Assembly: GCA_951799445.1 (NCBI GenBank) | Contig: OX637290.1 | Location: forward strand, 312,501-376,500 | DNA from: Pseudisothecium myosuroides | Taxonomy: Eukaryota; Streptophyta; Bryopsida; Hypnales; Lembophyllaceae | Direction: 5' to 3' | Length of the DNA stretch: 64,000 nt | Part shown: positions 37,101 to 48,245 of the stretch, in pieces | Layout of the letters: the number at the start of each line of letters is the position of its first letter | Position numbering within the stretch: the first letter of the stretch is position 1 | Translations under genes and position numbers: made by a program | Notes under the pieces: generated by a model | Told to the model about the DNA's origin: nothing | Seen by the model: only the letters and a program-made list of their open reading frames with translations | Database searches by the model: none

Positions 37101-37268
37101 GCAAAAGCTCGCAAGCTTGGGATCAAGGAGTCCCCAACCTCTCTCACCATGCCCATTCCTGCTCGACGCTTGCTCTAGTCTCCCTCCTTGGCGGAAACGG
37201 TAGTCCTTCTCCTCGCGAATGACTGATACCCTTGACGCTTCTCGTCTTATCCGGGCCCCGAACATCAA
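34185..37268 (-). pseudogene. Organellar single-stranded DNA-binding protein (OSB-like), probably inactivated
   Basis: OSB proteins bind ssDNA in plant mitochondria or plastids and limit recombination; they have an OB fold and a C-terminal PDF motif. The last exon, 34364-34185, encodes NPRSPDFRHKVARKALWIYG and TPPWIKAML. It joins in phase across a 269-bp GT-AG intron to exon 34873-34634, ending EYFADPTQWWDNRADK: the typical W-W-D-x-R plus PDF arrangement. That exon starts with WTNPVFTIFISLEEITF, likely the last OB strand, after a 60-bp pyrimidine-rich intron (34933-34874). A clean exon also lies at 35634-35530 (35 codons). Odd: TGA at 34750-34748 is in frame inside exon 34873-34634, and OB-fold exons upstream could not be joined without further stops. 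37268-36999, starting MMFGARIRREASRVS, could be an arginine-rich transit-peptide exon. Family call is fairly firm; function doubtful. Confidence 0.65.
36142..36213 (+). mobile_element. Short retroposed sequence (SINE-like) with poly(A) and 15-bp target duplication
   Basis: AAATGTGAAGCAAAC occurs at 36127-36141 and again at 36214-36228. Between them are about 60 bp ending in TGTC plus A(11-12). Long target duplication plus terminal poly(A) is the signature of LINE-mediated retroposition. The insert carries a perfect hairpin, AGTAAAGGG CT CCCTTTACT (36179-36198). It is too short for a full SINE, so it is 5' truncated or a novel small family. It lies inside the presumed OSB-like gene. Confidence 0.65.
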
Positions 37269-37516
37269 TCGAAACAGATTGTCGGCCCTCTTTAACCCTT
37301 AAACGACGGGCTCATAACCGTGGAAATCATCTGGTTTGTCACCGTGTGGATTCTTGGATTAAAATAATGCAAAAGCACTCATTGGAAGTCAAGCTATTGT
37401 AGATTATCTTCCCTTTCCCCACAAAATTTGGAGGATGAATAGTTGCACTTCTGTCCTACACAGGAGATTCTCTTGTCATTCATCGGCCTCAAAACGTCCG
37501 CCGCGTCGTTCAAGGG
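37269..37516. promoter_or_regulatory. Presumed promoter side of the OSB-like gene
   Basis: GC-richer DNA than the surroundings, directly upstream of the most likely first exon on the minus strand. No specific element could be assigned. Confidence 0.25.
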
Positions 37517-37520
37517 TTAA

Positions 37521-38156
37521 CCCCTAAATGCCCAAGGCACCCAAATGTGGTGTCGAAGAAACTTTGAAGTTAAAAAAACCTCACCAAATTGCTATTTTTA
37601 GTAGTTTATATTTTTGAAAGATTCTTTTTGAAGTCAAGTTTTAGCATCAAAAATCCGATTTTGAAAATGAATGATTATGATTTTTCTATTCAAGGTTTTG
37701 TGCAAAGGTATCCATTGCAATCTTGACTTTTTGTAGTGTTGAGGGCTCTTGGAAATGAGCCTCAAATACACTAGATCTTGGAGAAAAAATCACACTAGAA
37801 ATTTGTTTTAAAAAATTGTAGAGTAGATTTTGAGAAGACATAAATTGATTGGGTTTATATTTGTTAGGCCCTTCAACCTCATATTTTTTTGATCTTCAAC
37901 TTTTTAGAATTGAGATGCAAAAAGAGAGCTCAAAGATTTTCATAGTTTTAACACCCTAATGATCAAACATTATAATCTTTCAATCCTTAAATGATATTGT
38001 TGTGTTTTCTTTTCCTATGTGATCTCTAACATGTCTAGTTTGAATTTGTACGGTTACAATTCAAAAAAAATTGATTCAATTTATCAAAATGTTGGCTTTT
38101 TGTTCAACTTAGAGCTAATTCCAAGAGGCTCAAAACAGGCCTTGGGCATTTAGGGG
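37521..38156. mobile_element. 636-bp piggyBac-like MITE
   Basis: Perfect 18-bp inverted termini, CCCCTAAATGCCCAAGGC at 37521-37538 and its complement at 38139-38156, are flanked on both sides by TTAA (37517-37520 and 38157-38160). TTAA target sites with ends beginning CCC(C) are the hallmark of piggyBac. There is no coding capacity. Related single ends occur at 6224, 6269 and 30269. Confidence 0.8.
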
Positions 38157-38160
38157 TTAA

Positions 38161-40110
38161 TATCACATCCTCTAATACGGTATAATAAGGTCCGTTCTCT
38201 CACTAAGCCTTTGAGAACATATAGAAGATAGAAGATAGAAGGTAAAATGGCCTATGACAATCAAAATAAGGAATTTGGTCTTATGGTCTTACTAAAAAAT
38301 TTCAATTTTTTTCCCACATAAAGACAAGTGCGAGAAACAATGAGAGCAATTGAAATTATATTTTTTCAATAAAGTATAAAAGTGCTATTAATTTTTGAAG
38401 TGCTCAATGCATCATGACTCAAAAGAGTTTGTGGACTACCTCATGACCAACAAAATCTGAATCCATAATGCTCCTCTAACTCACCTAAAAGAGTCATAAT
38501 ATTTTCTAACATAAAAAATTATAAAATCAAATCTTACAAAGAATTTACACTAAAAACTTGGAAGCTCTTAAAGAGGTTACTAATCACTCCATCACTGTCA
38601 TGTAAGACATTGTTGGTGGCACAAATCTCACAAACTAGGAAAAAACTATGACGAGTCATTCCTAAGGTGTCCGTCTAGGTCATTTGACCATCATAGACTG
38701 ATTTACCTTATCGGTTGTGGTCACCTTCTCAATTGAAATCTAGTGGGCTTTCCAATTGCACTTGTTTTATTCTAATGTAGTCAAAAGTGTAAAGTGAGGT
38801 AATAACTAACATTACAGTGGTACATTGAAAGTAGAAGTGTCATCATATCAATGCCAAAATAGCACCAAAAGAAATATTGTAGTTACATTCCTACAATTTT
38901 AGCATTAAGAGAATCCAAAATGAAGATTTTTTTAGTACTAAAATGCTTTAAACATATATTTAAATAAAAATTATGTAATTACATTGGTAATTTTATTTTA
39001 TTTTGGAACTATTACAATGACTTTTTAGTATGTATCTATCAATTAATTGTGATTATATATACTAAAAACAATTTGAATTATTGAATCAACATTGAATTAG
39101 TGGTAGGGACTTTTTGATGTAGCGATGATAGTTTCTTGGGGTTGGAAGGGTTTAGATTTAGGGTTTGACAATTTTTTTTATTTTTTCCAAATCAACCAGG
39201 GAATGTCGTCATTTTCTATGAATTCAGACACTTTCTGTCAATTCAAACGTTGTCTTCTTGTGATAACTTGTCTAAAGTAACTAAAGCCTACTGATCTTGG
39301 GTTCATTTTCTACTAGTGACTTTAGCTCTTTAGAGCAACTTCCATTGTAAAAGTAGAGGAGTTCCACTATCCTTGAGAAGACTATTGCTCATTGGGAGTT
39401 GGGAGTGATGCTATAAATCTATATCTTGTAGACATAATAGTCTTCAAACTCTCAATAATTAGATCTAAAAATAAATCACAACAACTATGGAGGTACAATT
39501 CGAGCATTGACTCTTCACAAAGACAAAGACAAAACTATTAAAATGTTGTTTTTCATTTTAGTGGTGAATTTTTCTTATAGAGATTCAAATTCACTTAACA
39601 AATGGATTTGACCTAAAAGTACCAAAGATAAATACAATTGCTACTAAACAAATAGCTTAGATTAACACTTGACTATAGAAAAAAAAATTAACTCCAAAAA
39701 ATTGCCAATAGTCACTAGTATGTCTACTAACCAAGTGGTGTATTTAAAGCAAATACAACAAGGCAAAAGGAAATTAGAGGAATATTCAATTGACATTATC
39801 TCCCTTCTACACCACATACACTTTTGTAACCTTAATATTAGCAATGCAAGAAAACGAGATCACTCAGTAGCAAAGAATGGATGTTTGACAATGGCCTAAA
39901 CTATTAAAGTAAGGAAAGTGGCATTAGGACTATACTTCTTTATTAGGTTTTAGTTTAGACTCGTCCTCTGAGTGGAATTGAGAATTAATTAGATACTATG
40001 ACTCTATGATTGATGAACTTTGTGGTGTTGGCAGACTAGGTGATTGAGTAATGTTCTCCATTGTATCCCCAAATGAGTCAGGAATTGGAATAAAGTTCAG
40101 TGGTATCGAT
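38161..40110. other. Gene-free AT-rich stretch
   Basis: No supported gene. A short (agatagaa)n run lies near 38221. Nothing else stands out. Confidence 0.5.
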
Positions 40111-40309
40111 CACTAAAAGAAGCCCATTTTTTTTTGGTGTCACTAAAAAGGACTTGTGTCCAAGTTGATGGATTTTGCTAGACATCCTACATAACAACCT
40201 GTGGTTTTATGTCAACAATGACATCTAAAGTAATGTTATGTAGGATGTCTAACAAAATCCATCAACTTGGACACTGAGAAATTAAAAAAAACACGGGCTT
40301 CTTCTAGTG
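40111..40309. mobile_element. CACTA-type foldback MITE, copy 1 (199 bp)
   Basis: It runs from CACTAAAAGAAGCCC to GGGCTTCTTCTAGTG. Inverted arms inside contain TAGACATCCTACATAAC and ATTTTG(C/T)TAGACATCC. No clear target duplication is visible. It is an internally shortened relative of the copy at 40641. Confidence 0.75.
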
Positions 40310-40640
40310 GGTGGTAGGATAAAAGTCAAATTTGCAATAATATGTCCTGAATTAAGTTCCCTCTAACAAGGTCCATAGCCATGCCTTGGTAATGGCTGAG
40401 TAGAATTGATGGTTAAGCTTGCAATGCCCTAAAGCTATCATAATATTGGTTTAAATTCAGTGGATTAGTGGATAGTGTATAAAAATCTAGTGTCTTGTCT
40501 TTTAGTAAATTGACAACAATATTTGAAAATGTAATGGTTGTTATCGCCAAGGTACTAATTGCTAATGGCAATAGAGGGGAGATGAAATGAATTGAGGAGA
40601 TACAGAAAGAATTTATTGCAAGATGGTTGGCTTTGCCTAG

Positions 40641-40887
40641 CACTAGAAGAAGCCTATTTTTTTAAAAATTTCTCTATGTCCAGGTTGACAAATTTTGCTA
40701 GACATCCTACGTAACAGCCCACCGTTTTATGTCAACAATGACGTCTAAAGTAACATCTTGATGTTACTTTAGACGTCATTGTTGACATAAACCCGCGGGC
40801 TGTTACGTAGGATGTCTAGCAAAATCCATCAACTTGGACACAGGTCCTTCTTAGTGATACCAAAAAAAATATGGGCTTCTTCTAGTG
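40641..40887. mobile_element. CACTA-type foldback MITE, copy 2 (247 bp)
   Basis: The ends are CACTAGAAGAAGCC and GGGCTTCTTCTAGTG, with a TAG target duplication (40638-40640 and 40888-40890). Nearly the whole element folds on itself: TTACTTTAGACGTCATTG meets its complement at the centre near 40764. No coding capacity. It lies 330 bp from copy 1. Confidence 0.85.
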
Positions 40888-41336
40888 TAGGTTGTCTAGG
40901 CATTTGAACAAGGACATTAATCCTTGGTCTGGATGTTGAAAATCAATTTTTTTTCAAAAACATTATTATCCATGATAAAATTGGATATTTCAAGGTTTTA
41001 TAACACTCTACAACAACCCTATTCTGGTTGCGTCCCGATTTTAGAAAATAGCAGGGACATTAGATATAGCCGAGATAAATGCTCTAATAGGTGGTCCAAT
41101 GCTTAGGCCTTAGGGTTGATTTAGAGTATAGGATGATGCCATTGGGAGGTACAAATGCACCATTTTATAGCCTTCATCCTCACTCTTTTCATTGCATAGG
41201 TCTTAAAAACATGGGACCTACCTTAGTCAAAGGACATAATTATTTATATTATGCGGTTTTGTATTTGTAAAAAGGAGTCATGAAAGGTTGAAAGAACTCC
41301 TATTGAAATGACTAGTACAAAGAGGTTGGTGGCAAA
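40888..41336. other. Short gene-free spacer
   Basis: No feature beyond AT-rich DNA was seen. Confidence 0.4.
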
Positions 41337-43500
41337 GTGTAAGCTCCCAATTTGTCACTTGGGAATCGTAGAATTATTTTTTTGGAAATTTGCAATTTAA
41401 AGTTGATAAAAGTATACAAAAAGCCATAAAAAGAGTGTAGAACCGAAATAGGGTTGTGTCATGCCCATTATAGTATTTGGTTTAGATTTATGTTTTACTT
41501 AGAATCCCCCCAAACCTGGCCTAAAAATAGTACAAAAATAACGAAGTGGCTAGATTTGGAGGGTTTAAGTCACACAGCCCCAAAAGGGCTGATTTTCACT
41601 ATAAATGTGGCAATTCATAGCTAGTTCGGTCCGAGGGATCCACAGCGAGGCCACTAGGTCGGGTCCTAGAGTTAGATTTAGAATTCCCCATTAGACCGAT
41701 GAATTCCCAAAAATCCCGATTGTTAGCATGCAGGAGCTACTAACGCAAGACCGGGCCCGTGGAGGAATCTACAATCCAAGGATGGTGTTCTAGGGAAAAT
41801 CCCATGCCAGGAGTCTGTGAGCGCTTGTTTACCCACCCTTGGTAAAGAAGCGAGCACAACCAGGCTCTCGGTAATTAACCGTTCTGACTCGATCTATGGG
41901 TGTCTAGCGCCAATCCATTGTGCCTTCCAAGCAATGGATCTTTTTCTAAACTCCTAAGACTCGCTAATTTTGGGTAATGAAGAAACAAAACAAAACCCTG
42001 ATTGAAATTGCTATAACTACTAAGGTTAAATCAAAGCCTAAGAGGGCTTGGTGGTTTAGGAGAAGCGTTGATCTTAGTCTAAGCTTATCTATCCTAAATG
42101 AAAGAGTACCTCATGCCATTTTTAAAAGTATAAAGCTTGTTTGATTTGGCCTCTCCTAGAGAGAGTTATGGACGGATGAAGTTTAACCGCTACCCGGTTC
42201 TTCAAACTTCATCCATGCTTTTCTATAGACTCCGGATTTTGATTTGACTTGGGATTTGGGCTATGGGCCTGACCCCCTAATGTTAACCTAATTGCCAAGT
42301 CTTGACTCAAATGGATGAAATCTTCTAGGGTTCATCCATTACTTGTCCCAAACTTCATTCCTTCTTAACTGCTTGGGGTTTAGGTATTTCCTTAAGCAGG
42401 GTTTAGTTTTGGATTACCCTAAGCTTGTCCAAAAATGTTCTAAATCGATACTTATCCTAACCTTAATCTTAACCGTCCCTAATCCACCTTCTAATCTTAC
42501 TTGAGGATTCTAAGTGTGGTTACTAATGTACTAATCTTAGAAACTTAAGACTTGTTCCGAGGAGATCCTGGTTTTAGCTTTCTACTTTGACTAATCACAT
42601 TAGGTTTGGATGTTCCAATCAAAAGTTATCCATGGATGAAGTCTGACCGCTAATCGATCCTTCAAAACTTCATCCGCTAATTAGAGCTAACCCTAATTTC
42701 AAAACTAATTTCTAATTTGACTTTCGGTTCCTAAATTAATTCCTCTTTTTATGTTAGCTTTTTTGTTCCTCTTGGATGAAATTTGTTAGGTTTCATCCAA
42801 CATGACTCCCTAACTTCATCCGCTCATAACTCCTTCGTTTTAGCTCGGATCCGGACGTATTTTAGGTTTTCGGAAACCCCTAGTCCTCTACTATAAGATT
42901 TTAGAGTTAATTCTAACCTGACTTTGCTTCTTCCCTACCCTAGCTCTCGGCCTCCTTCTAATTATCTTGATAAAACAACATTAAACATGGAAGAGTGGGG
43001 TGTTTAGGGGCCCACCTCACTTTGGAGGTCTTGGATTAACCGGTCGAGGTTCCCCCCCTCCGCCATGTCTCTTCCTCTCGGATTCGCGGCTCCTTAAGTG
43101 ATTCTTGACTCGGGGAAGATTTGAGAATGAAGTGGTAGAGGTGGTGGAATTCCTTTCTTTTCTTTCTTTCCACCAACCAACTTGTCTTCCAAAGTTCTTA
43201 CGTGTTGACTTCGTTCTTACGCCTCTTACATCTTTACCCTTCCCAAGCGCTTACGCGGTTAACTTTCTCTTACGCCCACCCTTTTAGTGGTCCAGATTAA
43301 TTAGTTGAGATTTCCCCCAATCCATCCACTAGCACACCCCGTCTCCTACTTCATCTTCCTCTTTGCTTGTGATGCTCAAAGTTTTGGTTATGGTGTGTGA
43401 AGAGCTTGGGTGAGTTGTGCGTGGAGTGATTGTGTGAGCTTTTGCAGGTTTTTGTGTGCTTTTAATGATAATTCCTACTACAAGACGTACCCTCGAATCC
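41337..43500 (+). mobile_element. LTR-type element, copy 2 (plus orientation)
   Basis: It begins TGTAAGCTCCCAATTTGTCA, matching the reverse complement ending at 46236 (TGTGAGCTCC..GTCACTTGG). It shares with the other copies the block around 'gttagc(a/t)tgcagg', the GTGCCTTCCAAGCAATGG motif at 41920-41937, and GATGAAGTTT...AAACTTCATCC hairpins at about 42177-42212 and 42635-42672. There is no coding domain. The right end is undefined. Confidence 0.55.
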
Positions 43501-43515
43501 TTTTCTCCTAATTTC

Positions 43516-43670
43516 CCTCCTATTTCAAAGATATCTCCACTTCTACCGCCCTAATTTCCCATGCATTCTACCCCTTTTTTTCCCTACTTCTACCACCCTA
43601 ATTTCTCATCCATTCTACCCCTTTTCTTCCCTACTTCTACCACCCTAATTTCCCATCCATTCTACCCCTC
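43516..43670 (+). repeat. 47-bp tandem repeat, about three units
   Basis: ATTCTACCCC starts at 43565, 43612 and 43659, spaced 47 bp. Each unit contains CTACTTCTACCACCCTAATT. Pyrimidine-rich, non-coding. Confidence 0.8.
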
Positions 43671-43739
43671 CTTCCCCCATGTAGTCTTTCTAAAAAGGAG
43701 AATCAAAAGGAACCAAAAAAAACCCCAACACGAACTGTC

Positions 43740-43995
43740 GGAGGCGCTGCCTGAAGGCGCAGCTGCAGCGCGGGTATCGGCGCGGGTATCGGGCTGCGGG
43801 TACGGCGCGGGTATCAGGCTGCGGGGAACGGAGTGGGTACGGTTGCGGGTACCGGCTGCGGGGAACGACTGCGGGGAACGGAGCGGGTACGGCTGCGGGG
43901 AACGGAGCGGGGAACGACTGCGGGGAACGGAGCGGGTACGACTGCGGGTACCGGAGCGGTTATCGGCTGCGGGTACGGCTGCGGTTACTGGCTGC
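43740..43995 (+). repeat. GC-rich CpG-dense minisatellite
   Basis: Interleaved units of 12-15 bp, GGCTGCGGGTAC(C), GGAGCGGGTACG and GCGGGGAACG(G/A), run for about 250 bp. It is well over 65% GC inside a region near 40% GC. All three forward frames stay open, so the overlapping ORFs (43561-44040 and 43833-44108) are probably artefacts. Confidence 0.8.
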
Positions 43996-43999
43996 TCCT

Positions 44000-46236
44000 A
44001 CTTGGGATGCTCCTGCTGGGGCTGGCTCCGTTTGGACTGACTCCTTTCTCCGGATGGTTTTTTCTGAACTTTTGGGTAAATGCCAAAATAATGACCGGGG
44101 CCACTTAAACCAAGGAAAAGCCAAACTAATCCTAGTTCTACATGGACTTTTGCCTATAACGTTTTCCTAAGTTCTTGGATGCTAAACTTTGAAGGTTTCC
44201 AAGAACTTCTTGGAAACTAAACTTTGAACCGAGTTCTCTGGGGAGATCAAGGCTTCGCCGTCGAGTTGGATTTAACACCAACTCTAGGATTTCTCCCTGC
44301 CCGTAGGTTCAAAGCTTCGCCGTATGGCGGATTTTTAACACGCACTCTAGGACTAGGGGGGGTAATAGTCAAAGCTTTGCCGTCCACAAGGGAGGCTCCC
44401 GTGACCACAAGCAATTTCAAAGAGGAAGAAAAACCGTTAGGACATAACCACCCTGGGGGCCCACAACTCCACCGTACAGGGGGAGGACCACACGCCAAGG
44501 GTTCTTAGAGAAAGCAAAAGAGTTCCCTGACTGGGAGAGAAACACTCGGAGGTTAATCTAGACACGCGGGTTAGAAAACACAATCCTTAAACACTAAAGA
44601 CCCTTCAGTGGGCGGCAAAGCCAAGGCGCTTCGGGGGGAGCTTTAGGATCAGGACAAAACTCAACAGAACTCCCAAGCAAGTTAGTGCTTTAAACAAAAG
44701 TACCTCAACTAACAAGTTAGTGACCAAAGTGACTCAAAAATAAGCCAAATAACACCCAAGACTATTCAAAACTCGTAGACACAAAAGAAGAAGGACCCCC
44801 AAGACCTTTAAAAGCTGAAAATAAAACAACAACGGAGCACCACGTGCTCAAAACACCGTGGAAGTGCCTTTGGCTAAAATTGCCAAAAAATCCAACCTAA
44901 GTTGGACCCATGGACCCAAAACATGAATGGGGGTGGTTTTGAAGAGAAATGAGGGCCCTTTTATAGGTTTCCCAAGGCCCTCCCCTCCCCTCTTTTAACC
45001 TAGGTAACCCTATCAACTTAGATTTTCATCCTTATCTTCTAGGATTTTCACGTAGTTTGGGTTTTACGCTGGTCCAACACTCTAACTATTGGAGATTAAC
45101 TCCAAATCGGAAACCGATTGCGCCATTGGCTTCAGAAGGCCATTTTTAGTCCTCAAGTCCTCCAACCCCCTATTCCAACGCCAAAATCCCACCGTAAACT
45201 ATCGCCAACTGGAGTCAATAAAAGAGGTAAAAATCTACTTTTTGGAGGTTACCTTTTCTGACAAAGGTGACTAACCAGGGTGGTCTGGGAGGTCCTAGGG
45301 AGTAAGAAAAGACCCTTTGTTGACTTCGTTCCGACTTCGTGTGCTCCTGGGACGTCGGTCAACTCCACGTAAATCCCGCCACGTGGATAATTCGAAGGAA
45401 TGTTGGTGATTCGGCCGTCTCCCGCTGTCGAAATACCACGAAACTCGTCGGGGTGCGTTATTAGCATAAAAGAACCTATCCTAATTTTTAGTGAGATTTT
45501 ACCGCTACCTGGGTAATTATCATGAATTTCCCATCGTGGTTTTAGGCGGTTGACCGTCCGGAAGGAGTATTTCTTCAATCCAGAAAATTCCGAAACTTCT
45601 TGGGGAACCTCTCATGGGGTTTCCCAAGAGATTTACAAGTTCACATCTTGATCTTGCATGTCTTGGTACGGAGGGCAAAAAGATACCTCCGTTGGTTTAC
45701 CGGCAGTCAGGGAATCTTCCGCATACGGGGGAATCTTGGCGAATGGATTTCGCTTTTGACTTCCCGGTATGGTTTAGAACCAAGATCACAATCCGGTGAC
45801 CGTAGATTCCTCCACTGGCCTGTCTTGCGAAAGTGACACCTGCAAGCTAACAATTGGGGTTTCTACTATTTGTCGATGGGATGGGAAAACTGAAACCTCT
45901 CTTGGGGAATCTACCTAAGAATCTCCCTAGACTTCCCTCAGACCAATTTAGCCCAGCTTGGTCATTTGCATAGTGATTTTAGGCTATTTTGGGTAAGAAT
46001 CCTCAAACCTTCTAGTTCCCACTACTTCTATGGCTCCAACCTATTTACAAGTGGATTTTAGGATTATTCTAAGGAGAAAAGGCTATTTAGGACCAAAGGG
46101 CATATTGGTATGTAACATGTCCATTCTGGTTTTACACTCTTTTTAGGGCTTTTTGTGTATAATTATGACTTAAATTGCACAATCTAAGAAAAAAAGAAGA
46201 CTATGAGTTCCAAGTGACGAATTAGGAGCTCACAGA
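44000..46236 (-). mobile_element. LTR-type element, copy 3 (minus orientation)
   Basis: Read on the minus strand it starts TGTGAGCTCCTAATTCGTCA at 46236. It passes a region shared with copies 1, 2 and 4, a TATA box at 44957-44965, and then imperfect repeats carrying a GGCGAAGCTTTGA-like motif (44230-44400). The small frames at 45249-45578 and 46439-46759 are similar in translation because both lie on the same repeat. No protease, reverse transcriptase or integrase motifs. Confidence 0.6.
44957..44965 (-). promoter_or_regulatory. TATA box of LTR-type copy 3
   Basis: On the minus strand CCTATAAAAGGGCCC, in the same context as copies 1 and 4, followed by a similar leader (CACCCCCATTC). Confidence 0.5.
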
Positions 46237-46632
46237 GTCCAACGACAAAATCGATTCGCCAAGATTCCTCCACCAGCAGAAGATTCCCGCATTGTCGTTA
46301 ATTCGAGGAGATGGCTAGTCTAATCTCCATTGACCAATCATGCCAGGTACAGAAACGCACCTACACGTCTTTCATGCGACTCCCTGAGAGGTCACGTGAA
46401 AAATCCCGGCATCTTGAAAAATCCCGGCATCTTCCGACTTGCAGAAGAACCTTTTCCGGATGGTCAACCCTCCTAATCTCCAACGAGAATTTCATGGAAA
46501 TTATCCAGGTTACAATAAAATCTCACTAAAAATTAGACTAGCTTGTTTTATGTTAATAATGCGCTCCGTGAAATTTCACGATATTCTGATAGCGGCAAGT
46601 ACCCGAACCGGCGAGATTCCTCGGGAATTAAC

Positions 46633-46655
46633 CACGTGGCGGGATCCCCGCCACG
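46633..46655. other. GC-rich near-perfect hairpin
   Basis: CGTGGCGGG, a centre of A/T, then TCCCCGCCACG: a stem of about 10 bp inside LTR-type copy 4. Only one half is preserved in copy 3 (CCACGTGG near 45377). Confidence 0.5.
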
Positions 46656-47067
46656 TTGACCGGCATCCCGGAACCATACGATGGCGAAACAAAGTCAATC
46701 AAAAGTCCTTCCCGACTCTCTCGCACCTACCGGAAACCCTAGGATATTCACATTTCTAAAAATAGGAGACCCCCGAGATCTAGGATTTTACCACGATTTG
46801 GTTTTTAAACTAAATTAGCCTACGATGGGTTTTTGACCTCGATACGAGGGGTAGAAGGGCTTAAGACTAAACATGGCGATCTGGATCCAACGGCGCAATC
46901 CGTTTGGCGATTGGAGCTAATCTCCAAAAGTTAGAATGTTGGTCCAGCATAGATGGTAGAAGTAGATTTTTAGGATGTAGGATGAAAATCTTTGAGGATG
47001 AGGATGAAAATCCGAGTTGATAAGGTTACTTTAGAACTCTAGAGGGAAAGGTGAGCCCTTGGAAACC

Positions 47068-47076
47068 TATATAAGG
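47068..47076 (+). promoter_or_regulatory. TATA box of LTR-type copy 4
   Basis: CCTATATAAGGGCCCC, followed by pyrimidine-rich leader and CACCCCCAATTC, as in copy 3. Confidence 0.55.
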
Positions 47077-48066
47077 GCCCCATTTCTCTCTCTAGAACAC
47101 CCCCAATTCTTGTTTTGGGTCCGTGGATCCAAGTTATTTTGGATATTTTGGTGTTTGAAGCCAAAAACCTCTACGGTGTTTTCGGAGCACTTTTGGCTTC
47201 ATTGTTGCTTATTTTCAAGCTTTGAAGGTCCTTGGGTGTCCTTCTACTTTGTTTTGTGTACTCTTTGTGAAGTTTTTGGTACCTTGTTGGAAGTGAAGAG
47301 CCTCTCTCTCTCTCTCTCTTTTGTACGTGTTGTAGTCTAACTTGTGAAGTTTTAAGAGTCCTTTTGTATCTTGCACTAATCCTAAAGTCACCCTCCACTG
47401 TACTTTGGCAATGCCGCTTTGGGGGGCCTTTAGCGTGTGAGCTTTGTATTGCCACGTGGTATAACTTGTGTTTTTTTTTTTTTTTTTTTTTTTTTTCCTT
47501 ACACCCTCTTCTAACCTTCTCTTTGTTGAGTGGACCCCCCTCCAGGACAGCGAAGCTTTAAACCTCCTTTGTACATGTTTTCTAAAGTTATTCCAAACCC
47601 TCTTCTAACCTTCTCTTTGTTGAGTGGACCCCCCTCCGAGACGGCGAAGCTTTGACCCTGTGTGTGTGTTTTCTTTAAAAGTTTAGTTTTTCCCTCTTCT
47701 AAAGTCTCTCTCATTGTGTGGACCCCCCTCGGAAATGGCAAAACTTTGAACTAGTGACAAGGTTGAAGTCCTAAAGCGTGTGTTAAAAGTGTAGACGGCG
47801 GAGCTTTCAACCCCGGGGTGTCAAGAAGTCCTAAAGTTGGTGTTAAAACCAATTTAACGGCGAAGTTTTGCACCTACCCCGTATTTAGTTCCAAAGTCTA
47901 GTTTCCAAGACCTTTGTGGAAACCTCCAGAGTTTAGCTTTCAAGATATGTAGGTTCCTTTGCATTTATCTTGTGTAGTGTCTCCCAAAGTTTTATTTAGT
48001 TTAGTTGTCTCCTAAGGTCTTAGTGAGTTTAGTACCCCCGAAGTTTTATTTCCCCTTAGCCTAAGC

Positions 48067-48245
48067 AAAAATCCAGTCTTAAAAATAGCCTTAGTAAAAA
48101 TCCAGTCTTAAAATAGCCTTAGCAAAAATCCAGTCTTAAAATAGCCTTAGCCAAAAATCCAGTATTTTTTTCAGAACCAGCATACAGCCCAGCCAACATC
48201 AGGACCAGCATACAGCTGGCCAACATCAGAACCAGCATATAGCAG
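48067..48245 (+). repeat. Two adjacent short minisatellites
   Basis: AAAAATCCAGTCTTAAAATA units start at 48067, 48096, 48124 and 48153 (28-29 bp). They are followed by three units of CAG(A/G)ACCAGCATA(C/T)AG at 48172, 48200 and 48227 (27-28 bp). Confidence 0.8.

Noticed and set aside
43561..44108. Glycine/arginine-rich proteins encoded by the GC minisatellite
   Set aside because: All forward frames are open because the repeat lacks stop triplets; there is no start or splice context.
44224..47741. Several 60-110 aa frames in the LTR-type copies
   Set aside because: They track the repeat on both strands and show no domain; similar translations reflect DNA similarity between copies.
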